Virus record (IMG/VR): IMGVR_UViG_3300027969_000117
Span: 1 to 58,120 of that record
Origin: a virus
Direction: 5' to 3' (one strand)
DNA length: 58,120 nt
Below are positions 38,260-47,529 of the stretch, piece after piece; position 1 is the stretch's first letter, and every line of letters begins with the position of its first letter. The translations under genes were made by a program, and so were the position numbers. Under the pieces are notes generated by a model, which was not told the DNA's origin, ran no database searches, and saw only the letters and a program-made list of their open reading frames with translations.

Positions 38260-38784
38260 TTATTTTCCTTCTGTAGCAGTTGGACGTACCTCACCGCGAT
38301 CTTTTTGCTGTTGCTTAAGAGTAGCGTTTAGGTCTTTTAAAAGGCCACTGTTAAATTTTTCACCATAGTAATTGCTACCATCAATCTTTTCGGCTTCTTT
38401 AAATTCACCGTCTGATAATAGTGCGCCACTACGCTTTTCTTTTTCTACTTGATATTCTTCTGTAGGCTCGTATGGGCTACGAACTACTAAATTCTGTCTA
38501 TTAAAATGTAGACCTGCTACTAGATATTCTGATAATTCGTTTGATGTTGTTGGGTAGTCTAATGTAACTTCGTATATAGAGACTTCACAGTTCTTGACTT
38601 GCGGGAAGTCTAGTGGAAGGGATTGTATTGGTGTCTTTCCAACTTTCTTGAACCCAGCCATGCTGAAACGCTCTAACATTGTCTTCATTTGCCCTTCGTG
38701 CTCTGAAGTTACATCACCCGCTACTTTGATTTTAAAAGTATAGGTTTTCTTGTTCTCAGTAAGGTATTCTGTAAAGGTTTTCAT
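38260..38784 (-). CDS. Prohead/internal protein with a capsid-targeting-like N-terminus (174 aa)
   Basis: Begins MKTFTEYLTENKKTYTFKIK. The MKT-F/Y-xEY/F start resembles capsid-targeting sequences of T4 internal proteins, which are cleaved off by the prohead protease. The body is alpha/beta (VTSEHEGQMKTMLERFSMAG, EVTLDYPTTSNELSEYLVAG). It may be packaged into the head. Predicted leaderless late promoter 5 nt upstream. No family name. Confidence 0.6.
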   Translation of the reverse strand: MKTFTEYLTENKKTYTFKIKVAGDVTSEHEGQMKTMLERFSMAGFKKVGKTPIQSLPLDFPQVKNCEVSIYEVTLDYPTTSNELSEYLVAGLHFNRQNLVVRSPYEPTEEYQVEKEKRSGALLSDGEFKEAEKIDGSNYYGEKFNSGLLKDLNATLKQQQKDRGEVRPTATEGK

Positions 38785-38788
38785 ACGA

Positions 38789-39265
38789 TTATTTATCCAT
38801 ATTTTTAAGTTTTTCTAACAAACTATTGCGGTCTGATATAAGATACCCCTGTGCTTCTACTGTACTATTATCAGCATCTCCGTTCTTCTTATCAAGTCCG
38901 TACTTCTTAATTTGTAGCTCAACCATCTTTAATTTTTTGTCAATTTTGGCTGATTTAGCGTTGATTGCGGCATTTAACATGTTGCCTGCTACTTCAAACA
39001 TACGTGAACTATAGCGAGGTTCAACTTGCATTCCCAAGTCCATAATGTCGTCATATGCTTGTTCTGCCTTGGCAGCGAGTCCATCTAATTCGGCATCACT
39101 AATATCGCCAAGTCCTTTAACTCTAGGAAGGGCAGAGCTGATTTTATCAAATTCTTCAAGTTTTTCTTGTAAATTTAGGGTCGGTGTAGGTACAGTTTCC
39201 GCAGGAACAACTTTTTCTACTTTTTCTTCGGGTAGGTTAAAAACCTCTTCAAGTTTCTTTGTCAT
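38789..39265 (-). CDS. 16: Terminase small subunit, gp16-like (158 aa)
   Basis: Coiled-coil helical protein. QAYDDIMDLGMQVEPRYSSR followed by MFEVAGNMLNAAINAKSAKI and DKKLKMVELQIKKYG matches the conserved core of T4-like gp16 proteins ('MdLGmnvepR...eva..MLk.ai.ak..K'). Length near T4 gp16 (164 aa). It recognises DNA and regulates gp17. Close to the gp17 gene, although not adjacent. Confidence 0.8.
   Translation of the reverse strand: MTKKLEEVFNLPEEKVEKVVPAETVPTPTLNLQEKLEEFDKISSALPRVKGLGDISDAELDGLAAKAEQAYDDIMDLGMQVEPRYSSRMFEVAGNMLNAAINAKSAKIDKKLKMVELQIKKYGLDKKNGDADNSTVEAQGYLISDRNSLLEKLKNMDK
38790..38797 (-). promoter_or_regulatory. Late promoter
   Basis: Minus strand GATAAATA, 5 nt before ATG 38784; overlaps the end of the gp16-like gene. 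Confidence 0.7.
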
Positions 39266-39280
39266 AGTATATTACTTATT

Positions 39281-39718
39281 TTATTTTGTACCAGATTGAA
39301 AAATATCGTTCTCGTTAATGATGCGAAATTTACAGTTATTTTGTGCAGCCCACGCATTAGCCATCTTCCATTTTACCATATTGCGTACATACTGTGCTTG
39401 GTTGTACGGATTCTTCCCTACCTTCTCAATTAGGGTTTGATTGGCTGGTTTGATTTCAATTAGCTCGGCATGCTTCTTCTGATTCTTGTCAACGTAGACC
39501 ATAAAAAAATCAGGTACATATATTGTATGCTTACCTGTTAACGGATCTCTATAGGGAATTTTTATACTTTCGCTAGCCCACTGCTGTATAGAAGGGTTGT
39601 TATCACAAAATCTCATAAAGGCCAATTCCCAGCTTGATCTGTAATATGGAGTTCCGATCCCTATATATTTTTCAGGGTTCTGTACTTTATATTGACCTTT
39701 GGCAAACTTAAAACTCAT
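39281..39718 (-). CDS. 4: Head-completion nuclease, gp4-like (145 aa)
   Basis: YYRSSWELAFMRFCDNNPSI, QWASESIKIPYRDPLTGKHT, IYVPDFFMVYVD and ELIEIKPANQT match T4-like gp4 (gp50/gp65 class), which has a TnsA-like endonuclease fold. Probable active-site residues are the Glu of SSWE, PDF Asp, and EIKP Glu/Lys. Length is near T4 gp4 (150 aa). It completes filled heads before tail joining. Overlaps the upstream gene by 4 nt. Confidence 0.85.
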   Translation of the reverse strand: MSFKFAKGQYKVQNPEKYIGIGTPYYRSSWELAFMRFCDNNPSIQQWASESIKIPYRDPLTGKHTIYVPDFFMVYVDKNQKKHAELIEIKPANQTLIEKVGKNPYNQAQYVRNMVKWKMANAWAAQNNCKFRIINENDIFQSGTK

Positions 39719-40083
39719 GCTAAAATGTTACGTTTGATATCTTCTACTGGACTTGTACTTTGTACAACTCCTAATGTGCTTGTCTTAAATCTATTGTAAT
39801 TTAAAATCTCTGCTACCATGCCACTTAGGGTTGCGGTATCTGTGCCTTTCAACGTTCTTAAAATTTCATAAGCATCGTAGCCATCTGTCTTAGCCTGTTT
39901 TAAAATTGTAATAGCAATAAATTCAGAACTGGGATTTTTAAAATTCCTGCTTTCTAAGAATCCAACCATGGCTGTTAGTACAGCATTGTTTAATTCTGTA
40001 GGTTTACTGTTAACACCGTCAAACACCTTTAATGTTTGATCACTGCTCGATGCTGTTTTTTCACTTGGTAAATTACTATACAT
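39715..40083 (-). CDS. T4-like conserved virion-associated protein (122 aa)
   Basis: ATG 40083 overlaps the stop of the preceding gene (TAATG). ELNNAVLTAMVGFLESRNFK, then AITILKQAKTDGYDAYEILR and LSGMVAEILNYNRFKTSTLG match a conserved family in T4-like phages, found beside structural genes. Function unknown. Coupling to the structural gene upstream and gp4 downstream suggests a role in assembly. Confidence 0.7.
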   Translation of the reverse strand: MYSNLPSEKTASSSDQTLKVFDGVNSKPTELNNAVLTAMVGFLESRNFKNPSSEFIAITILKQAKTDGYDAYEILRTLKGTDTATLSGMVAEILNYNRFKTSTLGVVQSTSPVEDIKRNILA

Positions 40084-41861
40084 TATGCCCATCCATCTGT
40101 TGGCCAATTTTCATCATTCCATGCCACTTGCCCGTAATCTTCTTCTTCATCGGGATTATTAATACTAAGTTCGTTGTCGGGATTAACTGCTTTCTCTCCC
40201 TGGTCTTGGTCAACTGCATCCTGATCAGATTTTCCGTCTTCTCCTAGATTTGCTTCACTAGTGGCTGCGTCATTTGCTTCTTGAATTGCTGTAGTCAATG
40301 TTTCTAAATTAGAATTTATCAATTCTATTTTATTTGATAGTAAATCTGGATCTGTATATCCTTCCGCTTTTAATTCGTCGTACAATGAATTTAATAAATC
40401 ATCGTTGCCGTCTTGCTGTGCCTGAGCAATTTGATCAGCATATTGATCCTTTAGTCCTTGATTACGTAACACCGCATCAGTAGTTTCACTTAATAAATCT
40501 TGTTGAATTTGCTGAAGTGTTTCTAAGTCTGCTACATTATCTGGTAGTGGATCTGGCAATTCGGCATCTGTTAAATCTGGAGGATTGCTGGCATTTGCTA
40601 AAAAGCTATCCGTACCATTGCCTGCGGCGCTAGTAGATGCAGCGGCAATCGATCTAGTGCCAGCGGCTGTTGCTACCTTGGCGGCCTTTGCCGTTGTCTT
40701 GCCATCTATTGTTGCGTTGTTGCCTTTAAATAATTTAATACCAGCGCCAGCAAGGCCTGCGCCCGCTGCCGCAAGTCCACCTAAGTTTCTTCCATTGCCT
40801 AACAAGCCGAATAGCTCTCCACTAACTCCGGCACCTGAAACATTTTTTGTATTCTTTAATAAGTTTCCAGTCTTTAATGCTGTACCTAGTATACTCAATG
40901 GACTAGCATTGCCGTTAGCAATATTACTAAAGTCTCCAAAAACTTCACTTGCTCCGTCAATGATACCACCGGGGCCAAATAAACTATTATTACCACCTCC
41001 AGCAATGCTTAACGGACTAGGTGTTAAGTCGTAATGGAAAGTGGCAAAGCCGCTTGGATTATCTTTTTTAACATACCCTTCACCGTACATTACTGACTCG
41101 TATCCAATAGTTGCTTTGTTTTCAAGGACCTTTGCTCCGTTACTTTGATCTAGTCTATCATGATCCCATTGTAGAATCATTGGATTGACTAAAATAAAAC
41201 TTGTAAAACGTTTGCGGTTTAACTGATATATACAGATGCTATCAAAGAATGGTTCTACTGCCCCGTTGTTTAATCCGTAGTTTGTAGGACCAAATATACT
41301 AGAATTAGATTTGTATTTTGTATCTTTGTATGCGGCAGGTAAACTACCTACCTGAAAACTATTACCATTTCCGTAATTACTATCAGCAAAATAATACTTG
41401 TAATAATATGTCCATAACCTGTGTGTTACGTTGCTCATATCATCGTGAAAAATCATATTAACTGGATTATAAGTCATAGATTTTTGAATGTAAGTTTTTC
41501 TGTTATACTGGTTTAACACTTCGTTTTGAATTGCAAATTTAGGAAGATCTGTTGCCTTGACTAACATTCCAATTTCAGGTTGACGTCTAACTTTCCAGTC
41601 GTCTAATGTGTTTGCCACACCTTTTAATAAGTCTAATAGTCCGCCAGTCGGTCCAGTAGTTGAACCAGCATTGCTATTATTGCCTAACGCAGATTGATTA
41701 ATGTTAAACACAACATAATAAATCCATCCATTTTTTGGTGCTAGGGCAAATGTATCATCTACATATAAACGAGTTGCGTGGGCAAATGAACCAAGTTGCC
41801 CTTTCGGGTTACCTGCCCCATTGATCATTTGACCTAAGAAATTATTAAACGGATTTGACAT
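40083..41861 (-). CDS. T4-like tail/virion structural protein (592 aa)
   Basis: The N-terminal 300 residues (LGSFAHATRLYVDDTFALAP, PKFAIQNEVLNQYNRKTYIQ, SMTYNPVNMIFHDDMSN, LWTYYYKYYFADSNYG, RFTSFILVNPMILQWDHDRL) resemble T4-like structural proteins that share the tail-tube beta fold. The C-terminal part is Ala/Gly/Asp-rich and acidic, probably extended. It may cap or initiate the tail tube; exact homology uncertain. Predicted leaderless late start. Confidence 0.75.
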   Translation of the reverse strand: MSNPFNNFLGQMINGAGNPKGQLGSFAHATRLYVDDTFALAPKNGWIYYVVFNINQSALGNNSNAGSTTGPTGGLLDLLKGVANTLDDWKVRRQPEIGMLVKATDLPKFAIQNEVLNQYNRKTYIQKSMTYNPVNMIFHDDMSNVTHRLWTYYYKYYFADSNYGNGNSFQVGSLPAAYKDTKYKSNSSIFGPTNYGLNNGAVEPFFDSICIYQLNRKRFTSFILVNPMILQWDHDRLDQSNGAKVLENKATIGYESVMYGEGYVKKDNPSGFATFHYDLTPSPLSIAGGGNNSLFGPGGIIDGASEVFGDFSNIANGNASPLSILGTALKTGNLLKNTKNVSGAGVSGELFGLLGNGRNLGGLAAAGAGLAGAGIKLFKGNNATIDGKTTAKAAKVATAAGTRSIAAASTSAAGNGTDSFLANASNPPDLTDAELPDPLPDNVADLETLQQIQQDLLSETTDAVLRNQGLKDQYADQIAQAQQDGNDDLLNSLYDELKAEGYTDPDLLSNKIELINSNLETLTTAIQEANDAATSEANLGEDGKSDQDAVDQDQGEKAVNPDNELSINNPDEEEDYGQVAWNDENWPTDGWA

Positions 41862-41866
41862 ATGAA

Positions 41867-41874
41867 TATTTATC
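41867..41874 (-). promoter_or_regulatory. Late promoter
   Basis: Minus strand GATAAATA, 5 nt before ATG 41861, immediately after a terminator. Confidence 0.75.
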
Positions 41875-41882
41875 CGTAAAAA

Positions 41883-41909
41883 AAGACCTGGATTTTTGGT
41901 CCAGGTCTT
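41883..41909 (-). terminator. Intrinsic terminator after tail tube gene
   Basis: AAGACCTGGA/TCCAGGTCTT, 10-bp stem, 7-nt loop, T-run on the minus strand. Confidence 0.8.
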
Positions 41910-41926
41910 CCATGTCTTGCCGACTA

Positions 41927-42553
41927 TTAACCAGTGATCATTGTACCTAGTGTGCGGCCAACTGCTTGACCAACACCTAGTGGCTGACCACTAGCACCAA
42001 TTTGAATAGCATTATCGAACTTGATTGTCATAGCAATCTGTACGGGTTCGCTAGTCTTATAATCTAAACCTTGGTAGTCTACGTCACTTAAGAAACATCC
42101 GTCAACTTCCCATGTTTCTAAAACTTGTGCTTCATTAGCTCCGTTACCACCATCTAACATTTCGATTACAGTAGTAAACTTATAATCGATACCACTAGCA
42201 GCCGCTGCCTGTTCATAAAAGTCAAACTGCTTTTGTAATTGCTCTCCAACTAATTTGCTAGATGCGCCTGTGACGTCATCACGAATTGTTAGGGTCATGT
42301 CGCCCCAAGAGTGCTTACCTGCTAATTTTACACGACTATTGTAAACATCGATAACAATGTCATCGAATGTTACTTTAGGGCGTGTTACATCAACTACTTG
42401 CTTGGTAAGTTCAGTAGTTGGTTTGCTTACACCAAAATTTTGAAGTGTCACTCTGAAGCGATACTTTAGTTTTGGCATCAGCAAGCCTTGTACACTTGCT
42501 GATTGGCCTGCACCTAACGGTACTGTGAATCTGCTTAAACTTGCGATTGCCAT
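41927..42553 (-). CDS. 19: Tail tube protein, gp19-like (208 aa)
   Basis: LLMPKLKYRFRVTLQNFGVS, VVDVTRPKVTFDDIVIDVYN, VKLAGKHSWGDMTLTIRDDV and WEVDGCFLSDVDYQGLDYKT are conserved tail-tube segments of T4-like phages. Length near T4 gp19 (163 aa) with extra C-terminus. It forms the inner tail tube inside the sheath. The gene has a TATAAATA promoter and, unlike most late genes here, a leader with AGGAGC, consistent with high expression. Confidence 0.92.
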   Translation of the reverse strand: MAIASLSRFTVPLGAGQSASVQGLLMPKLKYRFRVTLQNFGVSKPTTELTKQVVDVTRPKVTFDDIVIDVYNSRVKLAGKHSWGDMTLTIRDDVTGASSKLVGEQLQKQFDFYEQAAAASGIDYKFTTVIEMLDGGNGANEAQVLETWEVDGCFLSDVDYQGLDYKTSEPVQIAMTIKFDNAIQIGASGQPLGVGQAVGRTLGTMITG

Positions 42554-42574
42554 ATTGTTTGCTCCTGTCCTTTA

Positions 42575-42582
42575 TATTTATA
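42575..42582 (-). promoter_or_regulatory. Late promoter with leader
   Basis: Minus strand TATAAATA, 21 nt before ATG 42553, with GACAGGAGC between. Confidence 0.8.
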
Positions 42583-45500
42583 TTAAACGCCGGCCTTAAT
42601 TTCGCCAGTGTTTTTGAGACGTAAAGGAATGTAGATAAACTCTACTGCCTTAACTGGCTCAATCGCTACGTCTAACCATAGTTCACTACGATCAATTCTG
42701 CTTGGAGTGTTGTTAGATTCATCGCAAACTACGATGAAGTCATACAATGCTCGTTGACCTACTAGTTCTAGTAATAGGCTTTCTGCGGCACGTTTGATCT
42801 CGTTACGTGTAATTTTATCATTTGGCTCAAACAAGTATGGCTTGGCCAAGATGCCCATTTGCCTACGTAGGAATGCTACTAGACGAGCAACGTTGATACG
42901 ATCCAAGCTACTTGCGTTCTTAGCACGAGTGTATTGACCCATGTTAACAACACCAACACCTGTTAGTGTAGCAATTGGGTTAATCTTAACACTTGCTAAA
43001 ACACTACGTAGGCTTTCTGGTAAAGCTGTTGTACGGAACTCGTTGTTAGCGTCTAAGTAACCTACGCTACTTGCGTTATCAACACCGCCTCGGCGTGTAC
43101 CCGCTGGAGCAAACCATTGATAACTCTTCTGGTCGCTTGTAGCAATAGTACGTAACATCATGTGACTTGGTGGAACAACAATAAAGTTTCCTGTATTGTC
43201 TGTTGTGTAACCACTTGGGTAGAACATGGCCATGTACTCGTCATAACTTGTTCCGCCAACATCACCGTTGTCAAACGCACCGTTTACGTTAAAGCCCCAC
43301 TCACTTAATGCTGTGCCAGTTGGTGCTAAACGGAATGGTGTGTCGCCAACAACAAATGCTGTTTGTCCACGATCTGCGTTTAGTGCAATTTCATTTTGGA
43401 TGGCTTCTGGATAACCAGGAGTAGACATTAAGTTAAACACTAGAGTATCTGTGTCACGGATTGCTGAACTTGTATCAATTAGGGCTTTTAGGCCTGCTAC
43501 TACAAATCCGCGCTGTGCGTGACGACCAAATTTACCAGAACCGTTTTCATTGTTAGGTGTTACACTAACCCAACGATCTGCGTTGTATAATGTTGCGCCG
43601 CCTGAACCGTCCATGTTTTCGTTTTGATAACGAATGTTTTTACCGTCGTTAGCATCAACGTTGATATAGTTCTTAACAAACTTCTTAACGTTAAACCCAC
43701 TACGGCGTAAGTTCCATAGATGTGTACCTTTTGGATACAATGCTGGATCTGGAGCATCTGGGTCTACGTAGTTGCTTGATAACAATGTCTTAATTGATGA
43801 AGCATCTGTAGCGTAACCAGTATTTGCCCAACGAGCATTAGCAAACACCCATGCGTTTGGACTTGTCTGATCGCTCGGATCTTGTTTGATCCACTTTAAT
43901 GTTGTACCGTTCCAAACATAAATGTTCTGACCGTACTCTTCTAAAGAAGCTGTGCTGATCCAAATATCACCGTTAACTAAGTCAGTACCATCGCTGTGAC
44001 CACCGTTTAACTTAGGAGCAACTGATGCTACAATCGGACCGTTAATGTCTGTGCCTGGGAAAGCGTTTTTATAACCAACCCACTTAGAGCCATCGTGATA
44101 CATAATATCAACTTGGTCAACTACTGAGCTGTACCATAATTGTCCGTCTACTGGATCTGTAAATGGTGCTGTTTGTTTTGCTTCAAATACTAATGGCTTC
44201 CAATTAGAAGCATGGAAGTCAAACTCATCTGCATCGTAGTCGCCTTTATAGTATAGGTTCTTTGTACCTGTTTCTACACCAGACTCTGAACGTGCCCAAG
44301 CAACAAATCCCATATCTGCTAAGGGAGTACGAACATTATCAGTTAAACGAATCTCTCCGCCACCTGTGTGATTGATTGCCAATTGGAATGTTTCTGGATT
44401 ATAACTTGCGCTCAATCCATATAACGCACTTTCGGCACCTGTGTTGTTTAATAACAATTGAGCAACAGTTTCTAAAGTGTCGCCTGGTTCAACTTCAATG
44501 TTTACAACGGCTCCAAATACGCCCTGACTACTAACTTTAATATCAAAGCTAGAAGTTGATGTAAATGTCAATGCGGACGTTCTACTTGGAGTCATAACGG
44601 TTGTAAAACCAGTTGCGTTACGACGATACATCTTGAAACTTACTAGTGCCGGAGAACTAGGAGCGCCTGTACCATGATCGTAATTTTGTTCAACGTATAT
44701 CTGTCCTGCTGGAATTGCCTTGCCGTCACCAACTGGATCAATACCGTAGATTGCCGCTTCCGGGCTAGCATAGATCGGAGCCTTGCTTGTGACCCATGAC
44801 TTTGTAGTTGCGTTGTATGATTTAACTATCCAATCAGCGCCTTTGTTAGGGCTTGTTGTCTTAACGTAAACAGAACCACTTGGGTTTGTACTAAAATCTG
44901 GATACTGTGTATGCGGACCTTGGAATAAACTTACTGCTCCGTATGTACCCACTGTTAGTCCTAAAGTAGTTAATAAAGTAGCTGTTGAACCAACCTTAAT
45001 CTCAATGCGGCCATCACGAGCATCAGTATCCGCTGTACTAATAGAAACTGTAGGAATAGAAGTATATCCGCTACCGTCGTCAGTTACAGCAATACCAGTA
45101 ATTCCGCCACTAACAATAGTAACGGCGCCTAAGTGAGCGTTTCCGCCAATACTAACTGTAGGAGGAGTATTACCATCGTATTCAAAACCAGGTGCTGTTA
45201 TATTAATCATTTCTACCTTAAATCTTAAAGATAGTGCAGCATTTGTTCCTGTTCCTGTGTTGACTGTTGTAAGTGCGTTCGAAACAGAAGGAATAGTATT
45301 AGTATATTCTCCGCGATCAGCAAATGAGAACCCAGTAATAGAACCGCTAGCATTAACACCAGATACTGTAAGTGATGCAGCAGTGCCGTTTCCACCCAGT
45401 ACCGTTAAAACGTTGCCTACAGCATAATTTGTACCAGTATTAACAAATGTTGCGGTATCAACAGTCATTACGGCAATAGCTGTCGCGCCACTTGCTCCGT

Positions 45501-46419
45501 TGCTTGATGCGGTTTGGTCAGCATATAGTTCTAGAACATTACTGGTTCCTACACGAGCATTAACACCTTTTGTACGCATTGTTGCATTAATACTAGATGC
45601 CATTGCAATTATGTCAGTACCGCTCAGTGTAATTTCTTGTCCGTTGATTAGCATTGTTGCGCCATTTGGCAATGTACCTGCTGCAACAGACTTTGTTCCC
45701 TTAACTACTGGGAAGCTTGTTTGCCATGCTGTTGCGTTAAACGAACTACCAGAGCTAAATCCAGTTTCTGTATTTGACCCAACTTCAACCCAATTGCCGT
45801 CTTTGTTTTTGTACCATAGTGTAATCATGTTAGCACTTGTTGCGACAATTGCGTAAGTTCCTGCTACACCAAATGCTTGTTTTGGCATATCACCGTCAAG
45901 CAATGCAGCTTTAGTTGTGTTATCAATAACTGCTGGAATTTTGTTAACAAATTGACTTGTTGTTGCGTTCCATTCAAAAATACCCCATGAAGTATTTGAA
46001 GTTGTATCTAACCAAAATGTTCCATCAGCGGCTTCGCCAACTGGAACACCGGATGTTGGTAATAGTGATCCTAAATCAACATCAGCGCGGGTAATATAAG
46101 CACGTGAACTTACGCCCAGTAAACTATATGCGGCTTGTAGGCCGTATTCGTTTAATTCTCCGCCGTTAATCGGATTGCCGCCAGCGTCTGTATAGAACAA
46201 TGGTGTGCCGAATGTATCTGTTAAATCTCTTTGACTTGTAATCAAATATACTCGTCCAGCATTTTCTTTTATTGTACCAACTGCGGTGCCTGTGCCGCTG
46301 GCATTTTGTTTGTCTTCTGCTGAAGCGACGATAATTAGTGGAACAGTACCTGGTGCGGCTGGAGTGTAAAAACTCTCGTCGATAACAGTTACTTGTACGC
46401 CTGGTGAACTTAGTGCCAT
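42583..46419 (-). CDS. 18: Tail sheath protein, gp18-like, oversized (1278 aa)
   Basis: N-terminal MALSSPGVQVTVIDESFYTP and C-terminal QMGILAKPYLFEPNDKITRN, ELVGQRALYDFIVVCDESNN, SELWLDVAIEPVKAVEFIYI mark the contractile sheath family. T4 gp18 is 659 residues, so about 600 residues are inserted between sheath domains. The insertion includes 'GxGY..P.V.I' repeats (DDGSGYTSIPTVSIS) and several W-rich modules such as NGDIWIS...YVWNGTTLKW. These probably project outward from the tail. A leader with GGGAG precedes the ATG. Confidence 0.92.
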   Translation of the reverse strand: MALSSPGVQVTVIDESFYTPAAPGTVPLIIVASAEDKQNASGTGTAVGTIKENAGRVYLITSQRDLTDTFGTPLFYTDAGGNPINGGELNEYGLQAAYSLLGVSSRAYITRADVDLGSLLPTSGVPVGEAADGTFWLDTTSNTSWGIFEWNATTSQFVNKIPAVIDNTTKAALLDGDMPKQAFGVAGTYAIVATSANMITLWYKNKDGNWVEVGSNTETGFSSGSSFNATAWQTSFPVVKGTKSVAAGTLPNGATMLINGQEITLSGTDIIAMASSINATMRTKGVNARVGTSNVLELYADQTASSNGASGATAIAVMTVDTATFVNTGTNYAVGNVLTVLGGNGTAASLTVSGVNASGSITGFSFADRGEYTNTIPSVSNALTTVNTGTGTNAALSLRFKVEMINITAPGFEYDGNTPPTVSIGGNAHLGAVTIVSGGITGIAVTDDGSGYTSIPTVSISTADTDARDGRIEIKVGSTATLLTTLGLTVGTYGAVSLFQGPHTQYPDFSTNPSGSVYVKTTSPNKGADWIVKSYNATTKSWVTSKAPIYASPEAAIYGIDPVGDGKAIPAGQIYVEQNYDHGTGAPSSPALVSFKMYRRNATGFTTVMTPSRTSALTFTSTSSFDIKVSSQGVFGAVVNIEVEPGDTLETVAQLLLNNTGAESALYGLSASYNPETFQLAINHTGGGEIRLTDNVRTPLADMGFVAWARSESGVETGTKNLYYKGDYDADEFDFHASNWKPLVFEAKQTAPFTDPVDGQLWYSSVVDQVDIMYHDGSKWVGYKNAFPGTDINGPIVASVAPKLNGGHSDGTDLVNGDIWISTASLEEYGQNIYVWNGTTLKWIKQDPSDQTSPNAWVFANARWANTGYATDASSIKTLLSSNYVDPDAPDPALYPKGTHLWNLRRSGFNVKKFVKNYINVDANDGKNIRYQNENMDGSGGATLYNADRWVSVTPNNENGSGKFGRHAQRGFVVAGLKALIDTSSAIRDTDTLVFNLMSTPGYPEAIQNEIALNADRGQTAFVVGDTPFRLAPTGTALSEWGFNVNGAFDNGDVGGTSYDEYMAMFYPSGYTTDNTGNFIVVPPSHMMLRTIATSDQKSYQWFAPAGTRRGGVDNASSVGYLDANNEFRTTALPESLRSVLASVKINPIATLTGVGVVNMGQYTRAKNASSLDRINVARLVAFLRRQMGILAKPYLFEPNDKITRNEIKRAAESLLLELVGQRALYDFIVVCDESNNTPSRIDRSELWLDVAIEPVKAVEFIYIPLRLKNTGEIKAGV

Positions 46420-46453
46420 TTGTTAATCTCCCATAAATGGTTTTTCTTTAACA

Positions 46454-46461
46454 TATTTAGT
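46454..46461 (-). promoter_or_regulatory. Late promoter for tail sheath
   Basis: Minus strand ACTAAATA, 34 nt before ATG 46419; leader contains GGGAG. Confidence 0.65.
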
Positions 46462-46483
46462 GACTTTGGACAAAAAGCCCCTG

Positions 46484-46491
46484 GTTAAATA
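46484..46491 (+). promoter_or_regulatory. Late promoter for the HNH-like gene
   Basis: GTTAAATA, 29 nt before ATG 46521; AAGGGCGGG ribosome-binding site between. Confidence 0.6.
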
Positions 46492-46520
46492 CTACCGAAA
46501 AGGGAACAAAAAGGGCGGGT

Positions 46521-46856
46521 ATGAGAGAACTATGTAAAACTTGTGGTCAACGACCAGTTGCTATTAATTATATAAAAGAAGGTAGAACATACTACAGGTC
46601 AAAGTGCGACCATTGTTCTAAAGGACGTGACACGGGTATACCAAAATGGTATTTAGACGGATATCGACAAAAAGATCAATGCGAGAAATGCGGATTTAAA
46701 AGTAAGCACAAGGAACAGTTTAATGTGTTTCACGTTGACGGAACCTTGACTAATTCCCGTCCTAACAATTTAAAAACTATTTGTGCTAACTGTCAGCGAA
46801 CACTACACCAGACAGGCGTTAAATGGCGACAAGGGGATCTGACACCTGATTTTTAA
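46521..46856 (+). CDS. HNH-like zinc-binding protein (111 aa)
   Basis: Two CxxC pairs in the N-terminal half (CKTCGQRPVAIN, CDHCSKGRDT), then CEKCGFKS, FNVFHVDGTLTNSRPNNLKT and ICANCQRTLHQ. The last segments match an HNH/zinc-ribbon pattern: H-x-D, N-N-L, C-x-x-C. Similar small proteins are free-standing HNH endonuclease-like genes. It lies on the opposite strand between the sheath gene and the dNMP kinase, the kind of site homing genes occupy. It overlaps the kinase gene tail-to-tail by 38 nt. Confidence 0.7.
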   Translation: MRELCKTCGQRPVAINYIKEGRTYYRSKCDHCSKGRDTGIPKWYLDGYRQKDQCEKCGFKSKHKEQFNVFHVDGTLTNSRPNNLKTICANCQRTLHQTGVKWRQGDLTPDF

Positions 46857-47469
46857 TAGCGTCATATAACGAATCAATAGTCCCGTCGTTTAAAATAGTA
46901 ATATCGATATTCCCGCCAACCCATGCTGTTTCGCTAGCATGGATTCCTAGCTTTTCGAGACGATTTCGTCCAGTTGCCCAACCTACGTTACCGTCTGGTC
47001 CTTTATTATAATCTAATGCGTATTGGTACCACTCGGGTTCAGGGCCTCGCTTAACACGGATTACTTTGCCACCTGCGTTGTGGATGGCTTTAATTTCATT
47101 AGGAAAGCGTACATCGCTAATAACAATATCATCTTTGGTTTTACGCATCTTATTTTCAAGTGATGCTATCCAAATATCATCATGGAAACCATTACGGCAA
47201 ACTTCAGTTCCCCAATACTGTAGCACCCATCTAGGTGTAAGTTTTGGCTTGCCTAATCTGTCTGCCCACCACGTATCAACTTCTTCGCGCCAGGCACGAG
47301 CCTCTGCTGTACGGCCCTCTAGGAGCACTCTGTCCCAACCAAATACGGCTGCGACTGCGTCTTTCAGTGTGTTAGCAAAGCTATCTCGACGGAATCCGTG
47401 AAAATTAACTAGATAATCTGCGGCAGTATCTTTGCCACTACCAATAAAGCCCACGAATCCAATAATCAT
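46819..47469 (-). CDS. 1: Deoxynucleoside monophosphate kinase, gp1-like (216 aa)
   Basis: ATG 47469 after TGGGGGATGC is used; an in-frame ATG at 47481 is also possible. P-loop GFVGFIGSGKDTAADYL (about residues 4-20), ISDVRFPNEIKAI (about 121-133, catalytic Arg region) and a C-terminal alpha/beta part. T4 gp1 is 241 residues. It phosphorylates dNMPs to dNDPs for phage DNA synthesis. Confidence 0.88.
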   Translation of the reverse strand: MIIGFVGFIGSGKDTAADYLVNFHGFRRDSFANTLKDAVAAVFGWDRVLLEGRTAEARAWREEVDTWWADRLGKPKLTPRWVLQYWGTEVCRNGFHDDIWIASLENKMRKTKDDIVISDVRFPNEIKAIHNAGGKVIRVKRGPEPEWYQYALDYNKGPDGNVGWATGRNRLEKLGIHASETAWVGGNIDITILNDGTIDSLYDAIKNQVSDPLVAI

Positions 47470-47529
47470 AGCATCCCCCAAGTGATGTATTAATTATATT
47501 ACGGGCTGATTACAATGTCAATAAGTGAT

